Positions 12,801 through 25,856 of a stretch of DNA of 64,000 nucleotides are shown here, piece after piece. The stretch spans positions 3,968,001 to 4,032,000 of the forward strand of contig OY720097.1 in NCBI GenBank assembly GCA_963082875.1, read 5' to 3'. The notes beneath the pieces were generated by a model, which saw only the letters and a program-made list of their open reading frames with translations, was not told the DNA's origin and searched no databases. This DNA comes from Corella eumyota. Lineage: Eukaryota > Chordata > Ascidiacea > Phlebobranchia > Corellidae. The position numbers were made by a program, and so were the translations under genes. Position 1 is the stretch's first letter; each line of letters begins with the position of its first letter.

Positions 12801-15800
12801 ATTTATGAAATTATTAATAAAAAATATGACTTAAGTTTTCCATTAAGCATATAAAAAGAAAATTTTGCTTTGTATATATATTTAAAATAATGTTATAATT
12901 TTAAATAAAAATGCCTAATTAATTTTTGATAATCTAACCTACTTTTATTTATGATACTTATCGGCGAATGTGAATTAAATAAATTTTTTAATTTCAAATG
13001 TAAAATAGGAGCAAATAATGTTTACATAACGAGGGGTTACATAAGTAATCAAACACACACTGTTACATAAAAACCCACTTTACACAGAAAGAGTATTGTT
13101 AGTTTTTTTAAATTGTACTTTGCACCGAACAGACTAGATCATAGGACAAACCAACAGGTAAGCAAACACAATAAAAGAACATCAAACATAAAAGTACTAA
13201 ATATTGTCATATGACACTACAGACAAATGTCAAATAATCGACAAGGGCAAACTTATTCAAATTGTTAGAAGAAAGACCTCAAGTATTGTCGCTACTCCAT
13301 ATATTTACTATTATTTCTTAGTAAAATAATAGACTGATGATAACATTTAAATAAAAACAATAGATGGTATGTTCATTTTTAAATTCCAAAAAGTGTAAAA
13401 ACAAACCTAAATTTAACAAAACAAAAATAAAAACAAGTTTTATACACAATTATAATTTCACTACCTAAAAATTGTAAACAGCAAGTGTATAAAAATTTAA
13501 TTAAAACTTTTTTAAATAATGTGAAGGCTTTAAAGGATTAACAGCTGGTAGGATAGAAAAAAGGTGAAAGGAAAACTAATTGACCTTGTCAGCTCACAGC
13601 AATGATAAATCAAGATCTAACATTACTTAATGTTGACATACATATTGAAATTAGGTTAAACATTTCAACAGTGAACTAAATTAATTTCTTATGTACATAA
13701 TTACACAAAAGTAATAACACATATTATTTTTATTGCCCTTTTTGATGTCATATTAAAAAAAGTAGTTTTTATATTATTTTAAATGTATATATACAATTTT
13801 TTTTTTTACATAACAAAAGGCAACAGAAAAAATACTAAAGTATGACATTAGTAATAAAAAATAAAGTACAGTTAGGCTTTAAGTTGCCTATTAAATTAAC
13901 ACCTTTTTTAACATATGCCATATAGCACAAATAACCCCCCAAAATTCAATATTTAATAAATTTAAATAAATGCGCTTACCAGTATCTACACCGGGCACTC
14001 GACTAGTGTTAAATAATCTCTCAAACTGGGCACTACATAAAGGTACAACTCCATTCACCTTGAGCTAAAAAAAATCAATATTTAATTTTAAAATACTACA
14101 AGAAGTACTTTTTATAATCAATATAAAAACAATGCAAATAAATGGTCATTTGTAATAGGCCTACACTATTTAACCTTTTTTATATATAACATACTAATTT
14201 GCATAAAATTTTGAAAAAATTGAACAATGTTTAAAAATAAACAATAATCATTATGAGGCAAATATTAAACCTTTGACTTACCGGTTTTATTTCTTCCTTG
14301 TCTAGTTTGCTACGAAATGCAAACAGAGCGTGGCAGACATTGGCTGCGCGTGAAGCTTGAAAGTGGGTGGGGGTGTAGTACAACAAATCCATTCCGTAGT
14401 AGTTTGAGTTAACCATTAATGGGCCGCGACCAGACAAATACACATACTGTTCCCACCTTGAAAATGTAGTAAAAAGTCGTGTAATATATAGATGGTGGTT
14501 TGTTAAAGTAAAGGTGTGATTCACCATAAACAAATAGCAAAAAAACCAAAATATTTATTTTTTCCCTATATACGCCTATACAAATCGCTAAAATTTTAAT
14601 GTGTTTACTGTTTTTATTAATTCTTGAATGCAAATTCAATATTTTTGTGTTATATTAAGTAAACAAAACTTACTTACCAATCAGAGACATAATTTGATGC
14701 CCACCAGGATTTCAAAATCAAGTACCTTTGCAATTTTGTACCGATAGTGCTAAGAAAATTTTCAGACAAATCACACATGGAGTTATACTCTTCATCATTT
14801 AGCAAGGGTCTGGCACTGCGCAAATACCTCGCAACTGTATCCTTTAAAGCTGGGACTGGTAAGCGAGGTAGTGAGGCTTGGTAGCTATATAATTTAGGAT
14901 GTCGCCCACCCAAAACCTTGGCACAAACCTACATAAAAATATTGATGTATAATTTAAAATATCATCCATTAAAATTAGCTATGATATTGGGTGATCTGGA
15001 TAACGTAACATTATTATTTAATTCCCAAATCCACTAACTTTATATTTTGATATACTTTTAGTACATAAATACATTTTGCCATACTTACCGCCCACAACTT
15101 TGTGGAAATTGACATTTTTCCCCTTCCTTCAAACATCCAGCCATTATAACATAGAAGAAGCTTCAATAAATATCTTATAATCAACACCACAACAATCCAA
15201 ATTATCACGCAAGATAAGATCGCAGAAAAGTACCAGCTTATACTAGAATCACTAAGAAAAAAAAGGGTGTGTTATAAGCCAAAAAATAATCTGATAACTA
15301 ATACCATAATATAAAATGTATAAAAAAATTATTAACTTTGACAAATTTTTTAAATATTTGGATTTTTTTGGTAACTTACACAGAAAATAGATTCCGATGA
15401 ATTTTAGGATTAAGTCCGTATGTTAAATCATAACTAAACATTTGACCCAGTATCACTGTCAGAATTAAAACACCCAGACTTGAAAATGTAGCAGGATAAA
15501 CACCACTTGAAAAACGGTTCTAAAATTAAAAAAAAATTCAACACAAAAAATTAGGGAACAAAAGGGTATTATTTATATGTAGGTTAAAATAAGGTTAACC
15601 ATACAGGTAAAGTATAACACAGACATCAAACAATGCCAAGTCCTTATACTAAGTTAATATTTGCTAGAACATAGGGATGATAAATATAGCACGAACAACC
15701 AACAAGTATAAACCAGTCACCAAAAAGCGGACGGCTCTTTTTCGCCATGACCTTACTCCGGAATAATAAACCGCCCTGATTGCATCTTGTGAAATCTAAA

Positions 15801-16134
15801 AAGATTGGTAAATAGTTTTTTACACGATGTTTAACATTATTGAGTAAATAAGATATATGGAATAATTGAACATAATAAATTTTGTAGACTATAAGCAATT
15901 ACGATAAGCTTTGTTTAAAGTGTTATCCACATGAGATCATAAATTTTTAAAAATTGTAATTAAAAATTAAAATTTTATGCCACAAATAAACAAAGTCAAA
16001 AGCAATACATGTGATAGGAATACATAGAAATTTTTTAAACTTTATAGTTATTTAAACGAAACATTTACCTGCACATTTAAACCATCTTGGGTAACGGAAA
16101 ACGAAAATGCAACAGCCGCGTGAGCTTCTGCCAT
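6860..16134 (-). CDS. CPT1: Carnitine O-palmitoyltransferase 1 (outer mitochondrial membrane)
   Basis: This enzyme transfers long-chain acyl groups from CoA to carnitine, the malonyl-CoA-controlled entry step of mitochondrial fatty acid oxidation. Exons: 16069-16134, 15721-15795, 15380-15519, 15089-15251, 14678-14928, 14282-14456, 13980-14064, 12581-12792, 11958-12127, 10901-11150, 10398-10562, 9761-9895, 9291-9443, then 8796-8927 or 8557-8670, 7011-7103 and 6860-6937. All phases agree, giving 774 or 780 residues (human CPT1A about 773). The N-terminus [10 protein letters not shown] keeps Glu3 and His5, known for malonyl-CoA sensitivity in rat CPT1A. Two membrane spans lie in exons 3 and 4. 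The catalytic His is about residue 468 in [12 protein letters not shown]. The STSQT and GGGFGPV motifs lie in the alternative exon and its junction. The weakest junction is the GTGACT donor of exon 2. Head to head with KDSR. Confidence 0.95.
7211..7533. repeat. Possible small inverted-repeat element in the CPT1 intron
   Basis: A 14-bp sequence at 7211-7224 (TACAATTATTAATT) recurs exactly inverted at 7520-7533. The roughly 300 bp between them is less AT-skewed than the surroundings and lies in the intron after the alternative exons. No target duplication is evident. In DNA this AT-rich chance pairing is possible, so this is tentative. Confidence 0.25.
8557..8670 (-). other. CPT1: CPT1 alternative exon 14, version A (38 codons)
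   Basis: This 114-nt exon is phase 0 at both ends and has a CGG-to-GTATGT donor and a TTAG acceptor. It encodes [17 protein letters not shown], then a linker and GGGGFGP. This is the version closest to vertebrate CPT1 ([14 protein letters not shown] in human CPT1A). It lies nearer the next constant exon than version B. Confidence 0.88.
8796..8927 (-). other. CPT1: CPT1 alternative exon 14, version B (44 codons)
   Basis: This 132-nt exon is also phase 0 at both ends, with a CCG-to-GTGAGT donor and a TTAG acceptor. It encodes [17 protein letters not shown], a lysine-rich linker that is six residues longer than in version A, and SSGGGFGP. It duplicates the same protein segment as the exon at 8557-8670. 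Only 125 bp separates the two. Including both would repeat the STS..GGGFGP segment, so use of one or the other is inferred. Confidence 0.85.
12793..13979 (-). other. CPT1: Large CPT1 intron without visible features
   Basis: A 1.2-kb intron between the exons ending VPGVDT and beginning DAIHHW. It is AT-rich, with no additional exon, RNA or repeat that I can support. Confidence 0.5.
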
Positions 16135-17224
16135 TTTGGCTTATACTAACTTTACTAAAACCGAGTTATTTAACCTTCTGTTTCACTTACTTAAAATTAA
16201 CTAAAACGCGTAGATCTAAATACACAAATAACAACTCTTTGAAATCTATTTTATAAATTTTATGTCACCACACACTTTCACGCGTCGAACTATATAGACA
16301 CTTCGAACAATAAACAAAGGTTATTCAGTTATTGGCCACATAGAAAATTCTGTATGACCTACGTCATACTCCAAATATTGGAGAAGTCCAAAGTTCAAAG
16401 AAGGAATTCTCTCTCTTTAGAAAAAAGAGAAATTTTTTTCTCTTTTTTCTGGTTGAATAAATGATTTGCGGTTTATCCCCACAACTTTAGATGGGTAATT
16501 AACATGAAAACTTTCTGTTGATAATTTATCTAAACTGCTTTTCGTATGATGGATAGAAAAGTTGTAAAACATGACGTAATCTATACAGCATGATGTATAA
16601 AAATACTGCTAAGCAAGCAAAAAGCGAGAGAAAAGAGATGCCATATGTTTTTTTTGATGCAAGTAAAAATGCAACGCGATTTAGATTACATTTCATAAAA
16701 TAGCCCGAGGGTCTCACTGACCCCTTTACCTAGACCGTGCAACGCGTGATCATATTGATACAGTTAATAACCACAATATTATGTTTAATATGACAGGGAA
16801 GTCAAATAATAAATCAAAAGTAGGTTTACCACGATTTATCGTTTAAAAATGGGGATTCCCCCTGTACATTGGGTTTAAATTTGTTCGTTTGTTTATAAAT
16901 TAATAAAAAAATTACTAATTAGCTAGAGATCAAAAAAGTAGTGTGTTGTATTAAAATAAACAGACAGGCATGTATACTATTGACTATTAAGTAAAGATGG
17001 ACTGACTATATAGTAAAAGAACAATAAGTCTGTAAGTTTAACCTTACTTTAAGGTCCTAACTGCCTAACACTGTCTCTAATCAGTTCACTGAGTGTTTAG
17101 TCGCCAAGATGAGCTACAAAATAGAGTAACAAAAATTGACTAGAAATTAAAATAACATAAAATATAAAAATTTATAAATAAAAACTTTTTTTGCAGATTG
17201 TTAACCTTTTTAGGATAAGTCACA
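16135..17224. promoter_or_regulatory. Shared head-to-head promoter interval of CPT1 and KDSR
   Basis: CPT1 starts leftward at 16134 and KDSR rightward at 17225, so this 1.1-kb interval must carry both 5' regions. It contains a near-perfect hairpin at 16419-16450. A pyrimidine-rich acceptor (TTTTTTTGCAG ending at 17196) lies 28 bp before the KDSR ATG. That acceptor could serve a 5' UTR intron or spliced-leader addition, which tunicates use. No TATA box is certain. Confidence 0.5.
16419..16450. repeat. Perfect 14-bp hairpin with 4-nt loop
   Basis: AGAAAAAAGAGAAA at 16419-16432 is followed by TTTT and then its exact complement at 16437-16450. It lies about 285 bp upstream of the CPT1 start codon, inside the divergent promoter. 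The arms are a purine/pyrimidine tract, so mirror or triplex-like structure is also conceivable. Function is unknown. Confidence 0.6.
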
Positions 17225-19337
17225 ATGTTTTTCTTGCTGTTAGCACCAATTATTTTAATTGTGCTCTTTGTTATTGTTTCGAACCGACCAACGAAACTAA
17301 ACCTCAAAGGTGCTCACGTTCTCATCACTGGAGGATCATCTGGAATCGGTTTGGAAGTTGCAAAGGAGTGTGCGAGAAGAGGAGGCTTTATTACTATCGC
17401 AGCCAGGAATGAGCACAAATTAAAGGAGGCTAAAGCAGAGGTGGAAAAGGAGCTTAAAGGAGGAGGAGAGAGGCAATGTTGCATGATTCTTCCCCTTGAT
17501 GTTTCTAAATCATACAAGGAGGTACTTTTGGCTTGGTTAAATTTTCTCTTTGATTTGTTGACATCTTTGTTTTACCCCAAGCTTGTTATTATTATTGGGA
17601 GTGTTTTTTAAGCTATGTTACTGGACTTGATGATTATCACTTATTTTTAATTAAAAATTAACAGATTGAAAGTCAAATAAGAACAGCAGAAGAAAAACTT
17701 GGCCCGGTTGATGTCCTGGTTAATTCAGCTGGAGTCTCTCATGCTGAAGCATTTGAAGTATTTGTTATATCTAAAGCAACGTATTTGTATAAGAGCATGT
17801 ATTAGTTTAAATTATAAACTAAAAACCTTTTTGAGTTCACTTCAATCATGGTTTTCATGGTATATACAATAAATTTTGTTTAGGAAACTCCAGTTGACAA
17901 ATTCGAATGGCTGATGAAAGTCAATTATCTGGGATCTGTCTATTGCACGAAAGCTGTATTACCAGGAATGAAAAAAAGAAAAAGGGGTATAAACTATGAC
18001 TTAAACTACACCGTAGTCTTTGTTGGATCTGAGTAACCAACAACCAAAAAACATTTGTTGTGGCCATATTATAAAAAGCTGGTGGTGTTGACACTTAACT
18101 AGTTAGATTTTTAAGGTTATTTTTTTTTTTTTACTGTTTTATTTTTTTAGGAAGAATAGTTTATTTGAGTTCCCAAGCCGGTCAGACTGGGGTGTATGGG
18201 TATAGTGGTTACTCAGCAACTAAATTCGCTCTTCGTGGTTTAGCAGAAACACTGCAGATGGAGGTATGGTTTTATTTACACCAATGTTTTAATATAAACA
18301 AGTTATTTTAAAAGCTAAATGTTACCTTCAAGACCGCTTCTACAAAACTATTGCATTTCAAGTATATAGCTAAAATTGGACTAAGAGTGCTGTTGTCACT
18401 TCAAGATTGTATCACTGATACTGATATTAGCATACATTAAAGTCTAAAAACTAACACATTGATAATAAATTAGCTTGCTTAGTTAAAAATGGACTTTTGA
18501 AATATATTCTACAATTGCGTTTTTTAACAGGTTAAGCCATACAATCTTGCTGTAACTGTTGCATATCCACCTGACACCGATACACCGGGATTTCATTTGG
18601 AAGGTGAAATTTCTTAAATAAATTATATGCAACTTGAAAATTGATGTGACCTTGTGTATAATTTGTTGCTTTAGCGAAACCCTTTTGTTTGTACCATTTC
18701 AGTTTATAAACTTATTTTATTTTATTCAAGATGATACTAAGCCAGAAGAAACCAGGTTGATCTCAGAAACTTCTGGACTGTTCACTGCAGAAAAGGTTGG
18801 AAAGGGGATTGTCACCGATTTAGTTAAAGGGGAATTTACCAACACTGTCGGATTGGATGGGTTTATACTTGGTAAGTATATTTAATAACTATGTAACAGT
18901 AGATATGGTTTGCTGAATATTGAAAAAGGAGAACAAAAAATTAAGTAAATTTGGGTTTAAATGTTGATGTTTCAATAAAGAAAAAAATAAAATAGAAAAA
19001 CCGTGTCTTATTAATTTTAAGCTATATTTTCAAAATAGGTAAGTTATTTAACTTTTGTATTTATGCATGCATCACTATTGTAAGACTAACCCAATCTTAG
19101 CTGGTTATACTTATCTTACTTTTCTAAATTATGCCTTTAAATTATTAATGCTATTTTACTGCAGGGCAATTATCTGCAGCTATGTCTCCCTGTAATTCAG
19201 CTTTAAATGCTTTTCTACAAGTTTTGCTCATGAGCCCTCTCCGTATTGTTGCACTGGCTTACTTAAAAAGCTTCGACGGGATAGTTGAAAAATGCGCTGC
19301 GAAACGTGAAATTGCTGTCGAACCAAAAAGTGAATGA
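17225..19337 (+). CDS. KDSR: 3-ketodihydrosphingosine reductase
   Basis: This short-chain dehydrogenase of the ER membrane reduces 3-ketosphinganine to sphinganine with NADPH, the second step of sphingolipid synthesis. Exons are 17225-17521, 17665-17757, 17884-17986, 18151-18263, 18531-18603, 18731-18871 and 19165-19337, with consistent phases, giving 330 residues (human about 332). An N-terminal hydrophobic segment (residues 2-18) precedes the nucleotide motif TGGSSGIG at 35-42. The active site is complete: Ser172 in VYLSSQAG and Tyr185..Lys189 in YSATK. The family block [11 protein letters not shown] follows. The C-terminal hydrophobic region matches the vertebrate protein. An AATAAA sits about 290 bp after the stop. 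It is divergently arranged with CPT1, another lipid enzyme. Confidence 0.95.
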
Positions 19338-20813
19338 AGAATTTTGTATTTAAAACTATTCACTGTTGCTTGTGTTTTATCTGTTTTTCAAGTCAATTTT
19401 TAAAGCATAGTATTTTATTTTTCTTTACCTGCATATTAAAAAGCGCTACAGTTTCAGACTAGTTTTGGTGTTTTTCTTTTTCTTTCGTTACTTCTATATT
19501 TAGCCACCGTTGCTTAACGTTTTAGTGTTTTTTGTTGTATATGCATGGACTATAATTGAAAAAAAATTGTACGAAATTTATTATGTTATGTTGCCTGATG
19601 TGATTTTAAACTAGATTTTCACAGAAATAAATGGGTAATTAATAAAATAATTTCTCAATTTTCTATTTGAAGTGTTATTTTAAATAGTTATAAAGACATG
19701 ATATGAAAGCAAATAAATTCAATTAGGTTAGAAATTGAGAAATCTTACTGCCGCGTGATGTCGCCAAAGACACAGTGTACTGTAATTTAATGCCTTGCTA
19801 TAAATTGTCGGTGTATAATGACTGTAATGAGACGTTTACAATTTTGTTACTATAATCATGCAAAATACTAGCCTTCCGTTATAAGCCTTACCCTGTTCTT
19901 ATATATTATGACGTATTTCCGACTGAGCAGATCCAGATGTCGTTTCACAAGTAATGGCTCTATGGGGTAGCGATTATTCTTATGCTAAAAAAACGGTAAG
20001 TATGTTGGTAATATAGCCAATATGTTTTAAACGAGTTCCTGCTTATATACTTAATACGATTAAGTGTGTTTACATGTTTATTTTACAAGTATTTATACCT
20101 GACAGTCTCAGGTCATATTTACCCCTAGACCACTAATTAAATGCAGTTCAAATGATGTAAATTTTTTAATCTTAAGACCAAACATGACTAAACCAAATAT
20201 GTCCATGATTATAGACTTATGTAATAAAAAATGTGGTAGCGTAACCAAGTTGAACATGGATGTGTGGTGAATGTTATCTTGAAAGTTGAATATATTCCGT
20301 TGGTCGAACATGGGTTGATAATGTAGAAAATGTTAAGATAACACGTGTAAAATAAACATTAGATAAGAAAAAAAAAATTTGTCCTTTCTGGCTCTTGATT
20401 ATACCTAGTAGGAATAAGATACCAAACATTAAAAATGACATTAAAAGATTTAACTTATTATTTTACATTGATTATCAAATTAAAAATATTTGTTTTTTTT
20501 ACGTGATGGTTTTAAAGAGTAAAAAATCGGAAACGACGCAAAGTTCCATAAAATCTTAATTTTCTAAAAATGAAATGCCAAAAAAGGTTTCAAGAAAAAG
20601 TAAAACAACTCGCCAGACATAACCAAGCAATCGGAAGTCAATTAATTATCCCATCAATTCTGTACGAAATAAAAAGCCAAAATTTCTTTAACCGAAAAAA
20701 CCACAACACTGAAAAGCTTTAAAACCAATCCATTCAGGATAAATAATCCCGTGTACAAAATACATAAATATTGTTTGAGCAGTTGTTCAGCGCTTTTCAA
20801 TATTTCAATCATG

Positions 20814-20915
20814 AGTTTTGGATATCGATCGATATTATGAACATGGCATAACATAGAGTATTTGTATGTGGCACTGGTATTGTATGTTCATTTTCAGGTT
20901 GGCTAAAGGTTAGAT
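20814..20915 (-). other. Candidate terminal exon downstream of FAM102
   Basis: A good acceptor (TTGTTTTAACAG) begins this segment at 20915. In one frame it stays open for 33 codons (LTFSQPENEHTIPVPHTNTL ...) and then stops. The entry phase matches the exit phase of the 27-nt candidate exon at 21489-21515. This may be an alternative 3' end of FAM102, a separate small gene or a 3' UTR exon. No family is recognised. Confidence 0.3.
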
Positions 20916-21488
20916 CTGTTAAAACAAATAAAATATAAAATGCAAGCTATTTAATATCATATTTTTATCACCTATTATATGATTTATAATATACAAAGTC
21001 CAACTATAATGCATGGAACATATGTGTAACTTACATATCATTACATAACACTAAATTTTAAGTAACAAAAACTAAGATAAAATATTGGTCTAAATACAAA
21101 ATGGTAGGAAAAATAAATTGTTATAAATATTTTAAATTTACTTTTAACAATATGAAATTATAAATCATTCATCACAAGTTCATACACACGGGCATACTTG
21201 TTTAAATAAAATATTCATAACGAAGAATTTTGTTACTCCTTCAACATAGATTAACAAAACTAACCACAACAGCGCAAAACTAACAAACCATTGCACAAAA
21301 AAGATTTTGAAACCGAAAATTTCTGTTTAAAAATTTCGAAATATTAAAGTTAGATAAATAACACACGGGTAGTTTTCGAAAACATGTTTTGATTTATGAA
21401 ATACGAAACCTACTTCGTAATTTCATAAGCCCCTAGAAATACATAACAGGTATTATACCCTATTATATATAATCAACCCAGTACTTAC

Positions 21489-21515
21489 CAAGAAAATCTC
21501 CGTGTGAATATTCCC
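21489..21515 (-). other. Candidate 27-nt micro-exon downstream of FAM102
   Basis: The segment is bounded by a CTTTTAG acceptor and a TTG-GTAAGT donor. It reads EYSHGDFL in the frame that joins the open frame of the segment ending at 20915. Splice signals are strong for so short a piece, but transcription is unproven. Confidence 0.3.
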
Positions 21516-24207
21516 CTAAAAGATCAATAGAAAAGGTTGCCTATTTGTCCAAAGTTCACAAATAGTCGATAGGAATTATAATGGACTTTTAAAAAGTTCA
21601 ATTTTATTTACTGGCGCACGCATGTTGGTATTGATTCAATGTTGTAACCAAGAGAGGTTTAAAACAGGTTTAACGGGCGTTAAACTTTATTACTAACAAA
21701 CACAGTTATATTACTCATATACTTCAAATCAATCAATTTTTTAAAATTATATATCCACACGATTTTGAAAGGTGAAATTTCTTGTTTTTTACGGTATATT
21801 ATTGTAAGTTATTCCACGCTATCGAAACCTGATATGTGAAATTGCGTAGGCAAGATGGTATTTCAAAATTTCACCGCGTCAGCGCTTCGAAGGGTTCGCG
21901 TTGACTTGAAAATTCCGAGTAACATTAGCCTTTGATTAATTGATTTTACCTTTTAAAAATAAAATTATAAATCGCATTTAATTTTAGCTTGCGTGTTGGA
22001 TATGCCTAAGGCAAAGTACGTAATTTTACAATTTCAGCTGATGCAATAACGGCGTTTAATAAAGTTTATTTATTGTTGCAAGGCATAGTTTAAATTTCTA
22101 AATTTTATTGGTCACTTAGCGTCGAATTTCTTGTTATTTTAGGTAGTGCATTTTAAGCGTAATAAAAATATATAAACCACCCAATCGCATGTCAAATATC
22201 ACTACAGCACTATATGATGCAAAGCACGTCAAAATATATGCAAAACACGCCGGATTTAAACACAAAATGATAAAATATAGCTAATGATCGCATGACTGAT
22301 AAACGAAATTTTAAACAATAGTATATCAGTGCCACGTTGCCTTACCGATGTAGGATGACTTGGCAAATACACAACTTTACTTCTAATAGTTACGGCTTTG
22401 TGCTTGCTTAAATAAGAACAATTTCTCCCGTTTGGGCCTAGATTTTTGTTATATAACGTTGGGTATTGTTAGGAAAGCGCGTGACCCGGTAACGTCAATT
22501 TAAGACTATTTTTATCGTCGGGAAGTATTTGCTTTTGGAGGTCATACACCAAACCTTGGCTAAATAAAAACACGCGCCGGCCGGTTTGCTTTATTCTTCA
22601 AGTCACGCCTTTAACTTAACAAAGCCAAGAAATGTGAAATAAAAATATGGCGTTTAAAGGCCTATTGTGATTCGATAAAATATTTGCTGGTATAATGAAA
22701 GGTTATTAGGTTAAAAATATGAAATACTTTTCCTCTCTCTGTCAATGTCATAATTTATTTGATATTAACATGCCTCGTTGCTGTTAGTAGCAGGCAAGTC
22801 ACACAGTATGTTAATTATTGTCCCGTGACTTAATAAAACTGTCAACATAATGTTTTAGCCTATGATAAATCACTACACAGTAGCCGTGTTGAATCGGTAT
22901 TAAATAAATCAACAAATTTTAAATTAAATTATCCGTTACAGAGGTATTTTAAAATAGTTCGTTGGTGTTATTATTTATATGCTTTCACTTTAAGCTTGCT
23001 TATTTTTAAAAGTGTCGACTCGAAGTACCCTTACAAAACACAGCACATTTATTTATGGCAACTACCTAGTAACGCTTATCCCAAGACTACACTTTGTTAC
23101 TTAACATAATAACAAGGGCATATGGATTATCAAATTACTGCTGAAAACATAACATCAACATTGGTATCCAAAAGAAACATTAGAATTTGGAATTTAATAG
23201 CAGTGGAGAGTAGGGGAAATACCACGCTTTAAAAAAGCAATTTCAAAATGTTACACCATTTTTTTAGTTACATAGACTAGACATTTTAATTTATTTTTTA
23301 TTGATAATTTACATGCAAAATTTTCTAAGTTTGCTTTATTTAAAATTTTATGTATTAAAAACATTATACGTGATCTACATAATAAAAGGCAACAGTTTCT
23401 ATTTTAACGTCTGGTCAAAAATAGTAAAAGCAGTTGGAATTGTTAAACCCAGCTTACCAAATACAGTAAAAATAATTATTCGAAATTTTTCTGCTATAAA
23501 ACGCTTAATACGTCATGAAATATAAAAGCGACGAAGCGCATGATTTCAGTTGGCATCGAAATTAAATATTGTGCTGATAACGTAACGTTGAAACCCATGT
23601 ACTTATTTTAACGACCCTACTTTATTATACACCTGGCTTTAATCTTTGCGAAATAGAACGTAACGTGCCCTACAGCGTGAAATTTGCCAAAGTTGACAGG
23701 TATATTCTGTCTTGTTTAGAGCAAAAATAAAACGTGCTTTCATCGTCATATGACATAGATAATTCCACCAAAATTTTCGCCGTTAAAAAACTCGGTAATA
23801 TTCCTATTTTTGGAAATGAGAATTGAAGTTTTAGTGGTGTTTATGAATGCGTTCATGTGATCCAATAAACCGTTTAGTAAAAGGAAAATTTTATGATATT
23901 TATAGAGAACAGTACACAAATCGTACACCTAATTGTTTGCATAAAAGTATGAAGAAATTATCATCCATCTTTGATTTTTATTAACGAAACCCGCTTTCGA
24001 AAAAACAATTTTAAAACTTACCCATTTAATTTTCTTTCATTGAAAAAATATTGAATTGTATATTCTGGTTGATGTAGCTTGAAAAATTAGATGCTCAATA
24101 TTTATTTTTGATTCCGAATGTCCACTATTTAATCTAAAGCAAACAAAAACAGCATGGGTTTTTTTTAGGTTCTTAGTTTAGATAAAACAGAATGAAAGTA
24201 AACTTAC

Positions 24208-24248
24208 CTGGTATCCATGTAACCCACATAAACAGCCAATCAATCCAC
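24208..24248 (-). other. Candidate 41-nt exon downstream of FAM102
   Basis: A TTATTTTTAG acceptor and a consensus CAG-GTAAGT donor bound 41 nt. Joined to the 40-nt piece at 25818-25857 it reads GLIGCLCGLHGYQ. Its length is not a multiple of three, so including or skipping it changes the downstream frame. It may be a 3' UTR exon or an alternative exon. Confidence 0.3.
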
Positions 24249-25856
24249 CTAAAAATAACCACAACTGAAAGCTGACGTATTATAGGAAATTGTGCTTTTC
24301 TAAGAAACTAAATTACCAGTTTAAAGCTTATATATTAATAGAACCTTTGTATAATTAGCTAAGTCGCTTATTGTATAATAATCCTGCTTTATGGTTTTAA
24401 TACAAATCATAAGAAACCAATTTTTCACATTTTTCGTTTTTATTAAATATTTTAAAAAATCAAAAAAAATATATACAGTATAAATTGCACATGATTACAC
24501 ATTAAATACACATCATATTATCCATCTTTAAAATGTTTTAAACCTGCCAGAAAAAAATAAACACCAAATGTTTTAAAATTATTTTGCATTTTTTATTACT
24601 CGAGTTCTATTTGCATTGAATGCATTTAAAAGAATCTAAACAAAAAAGCAGCCAGCTATAGTTTTATTACTTAAGTAATGGTGCTTCTGTTTCACATGAA
24701 TAATACCATATCCAAACAGTTCAATTATTACTTTAAAACACTTTTCATATACTGAATTGTAATATAAAAGTGAATAGTTATCTAAGTTATTAAATACTGA
24801 TATGTTTTGCTTCTGTTTAAAAATATGACAAAAAAATAGAAAGTATATGATACTAAAACTACAAAAAAGAACAAAAAATAACTGAATATAAACAAAAAAT
24901 ATTCTTTCAACCACTGAATAACATATTTGTATAGAAAACCCATACATTGGCATTAAACATTCTACAGAAAAAAATAACATATATAAAAAACAGTAAAATT
25001 ACCCAAATAAAGATTAACATTCTATTTGTGAAAAACGTTTTTTTTTTATTAAAAAAAAAAAAAATAATTGAACAAAAGTTCCGTTCAGAAGTAATTCATC
25101 ATAGGAACAGTTTTAGTAAATTTTACTAAGTATTAAAACCTTTTTGTAATGTCATTTTTACAAGTAAGAAAATATAAAATTTAATCCGACATTTTAAAAT
25201 ATGAAACTTTAATTAGTTAGTTAATTAACAAATATTGAGTAAAACTAAAAACATGTGTAATATCTAAAAAAAGGTGAATATTATTTTGATAAGTTTGTAT
25301 TTAAGCTCAATTAAATTTTATTATTTAAAGTCCGTAAACCTGACAAGTTAAAAATGTCTGAAAGTAAAAGCACCAAGTCAAAAATATGATATAAATTGGC
25401 ATTGAACGGGCATAGTTAGTAAGTATAACTTTTAAACATTAAACCAATAATTAAAGTTCCCCAAAGTGGTACTTAAGTCACTTCAAAAAATCTGTTAAGG
25501 TCGATCAGTTAAGCATAAACCATAAAAAGTTTTTGGCAAAATTTAAGAGAAATATATAAAATGTAAATTTTTAAAGCTCACTTTTAGGAATCGTTAATTA
25601 TTCAAAAAGTTTGTAATTCACACAGAATTTTTTTTCCCTCATTATATCACAATTTTATTGTTTTGTTGAATGTATAGCTAAATATACATTTATATTCATA
25701 TTTAAATACAAAAATCACTGGCACCATGCAATTTATTCACCTTTGAACACCAATTCCAATGAATAAATATTAAAAAAAAACGGAAAAATATTTTGTTATT
25801 GTCCAAATTTGTCTTACCAATTTTTCTAGCTGGTCCAAGATATGTTACAAATCCCA

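Larger units (their letters stand above)
19338..25817. other. Large spacer without a recognised gene
   Basis: About 6.5 kb, mostly AT-rich. It begins with the KDSR 3' UTR. Three well-formed minus-strand exon-like segments (24208-24248, 21489-21515, and one ending upstream at 20915) are listed separately. On the plus strand, an ATG-led 14-codon stretch at 19963-20004 ends at a consensus ACG-GTAAGT donor (MALWGSDYSYAKKT), but no partner exon was found. Open frames elsewhere are of low complexity and look random. Confidence 0.4.

Noticed and set aside
24636-24980. 114-codon minus-strand open frame rich in Phe, Tyr and Ile
   Set aside because: Low-complexity translation of AT-rich spacer; hydrophobicity here reflects base composition.
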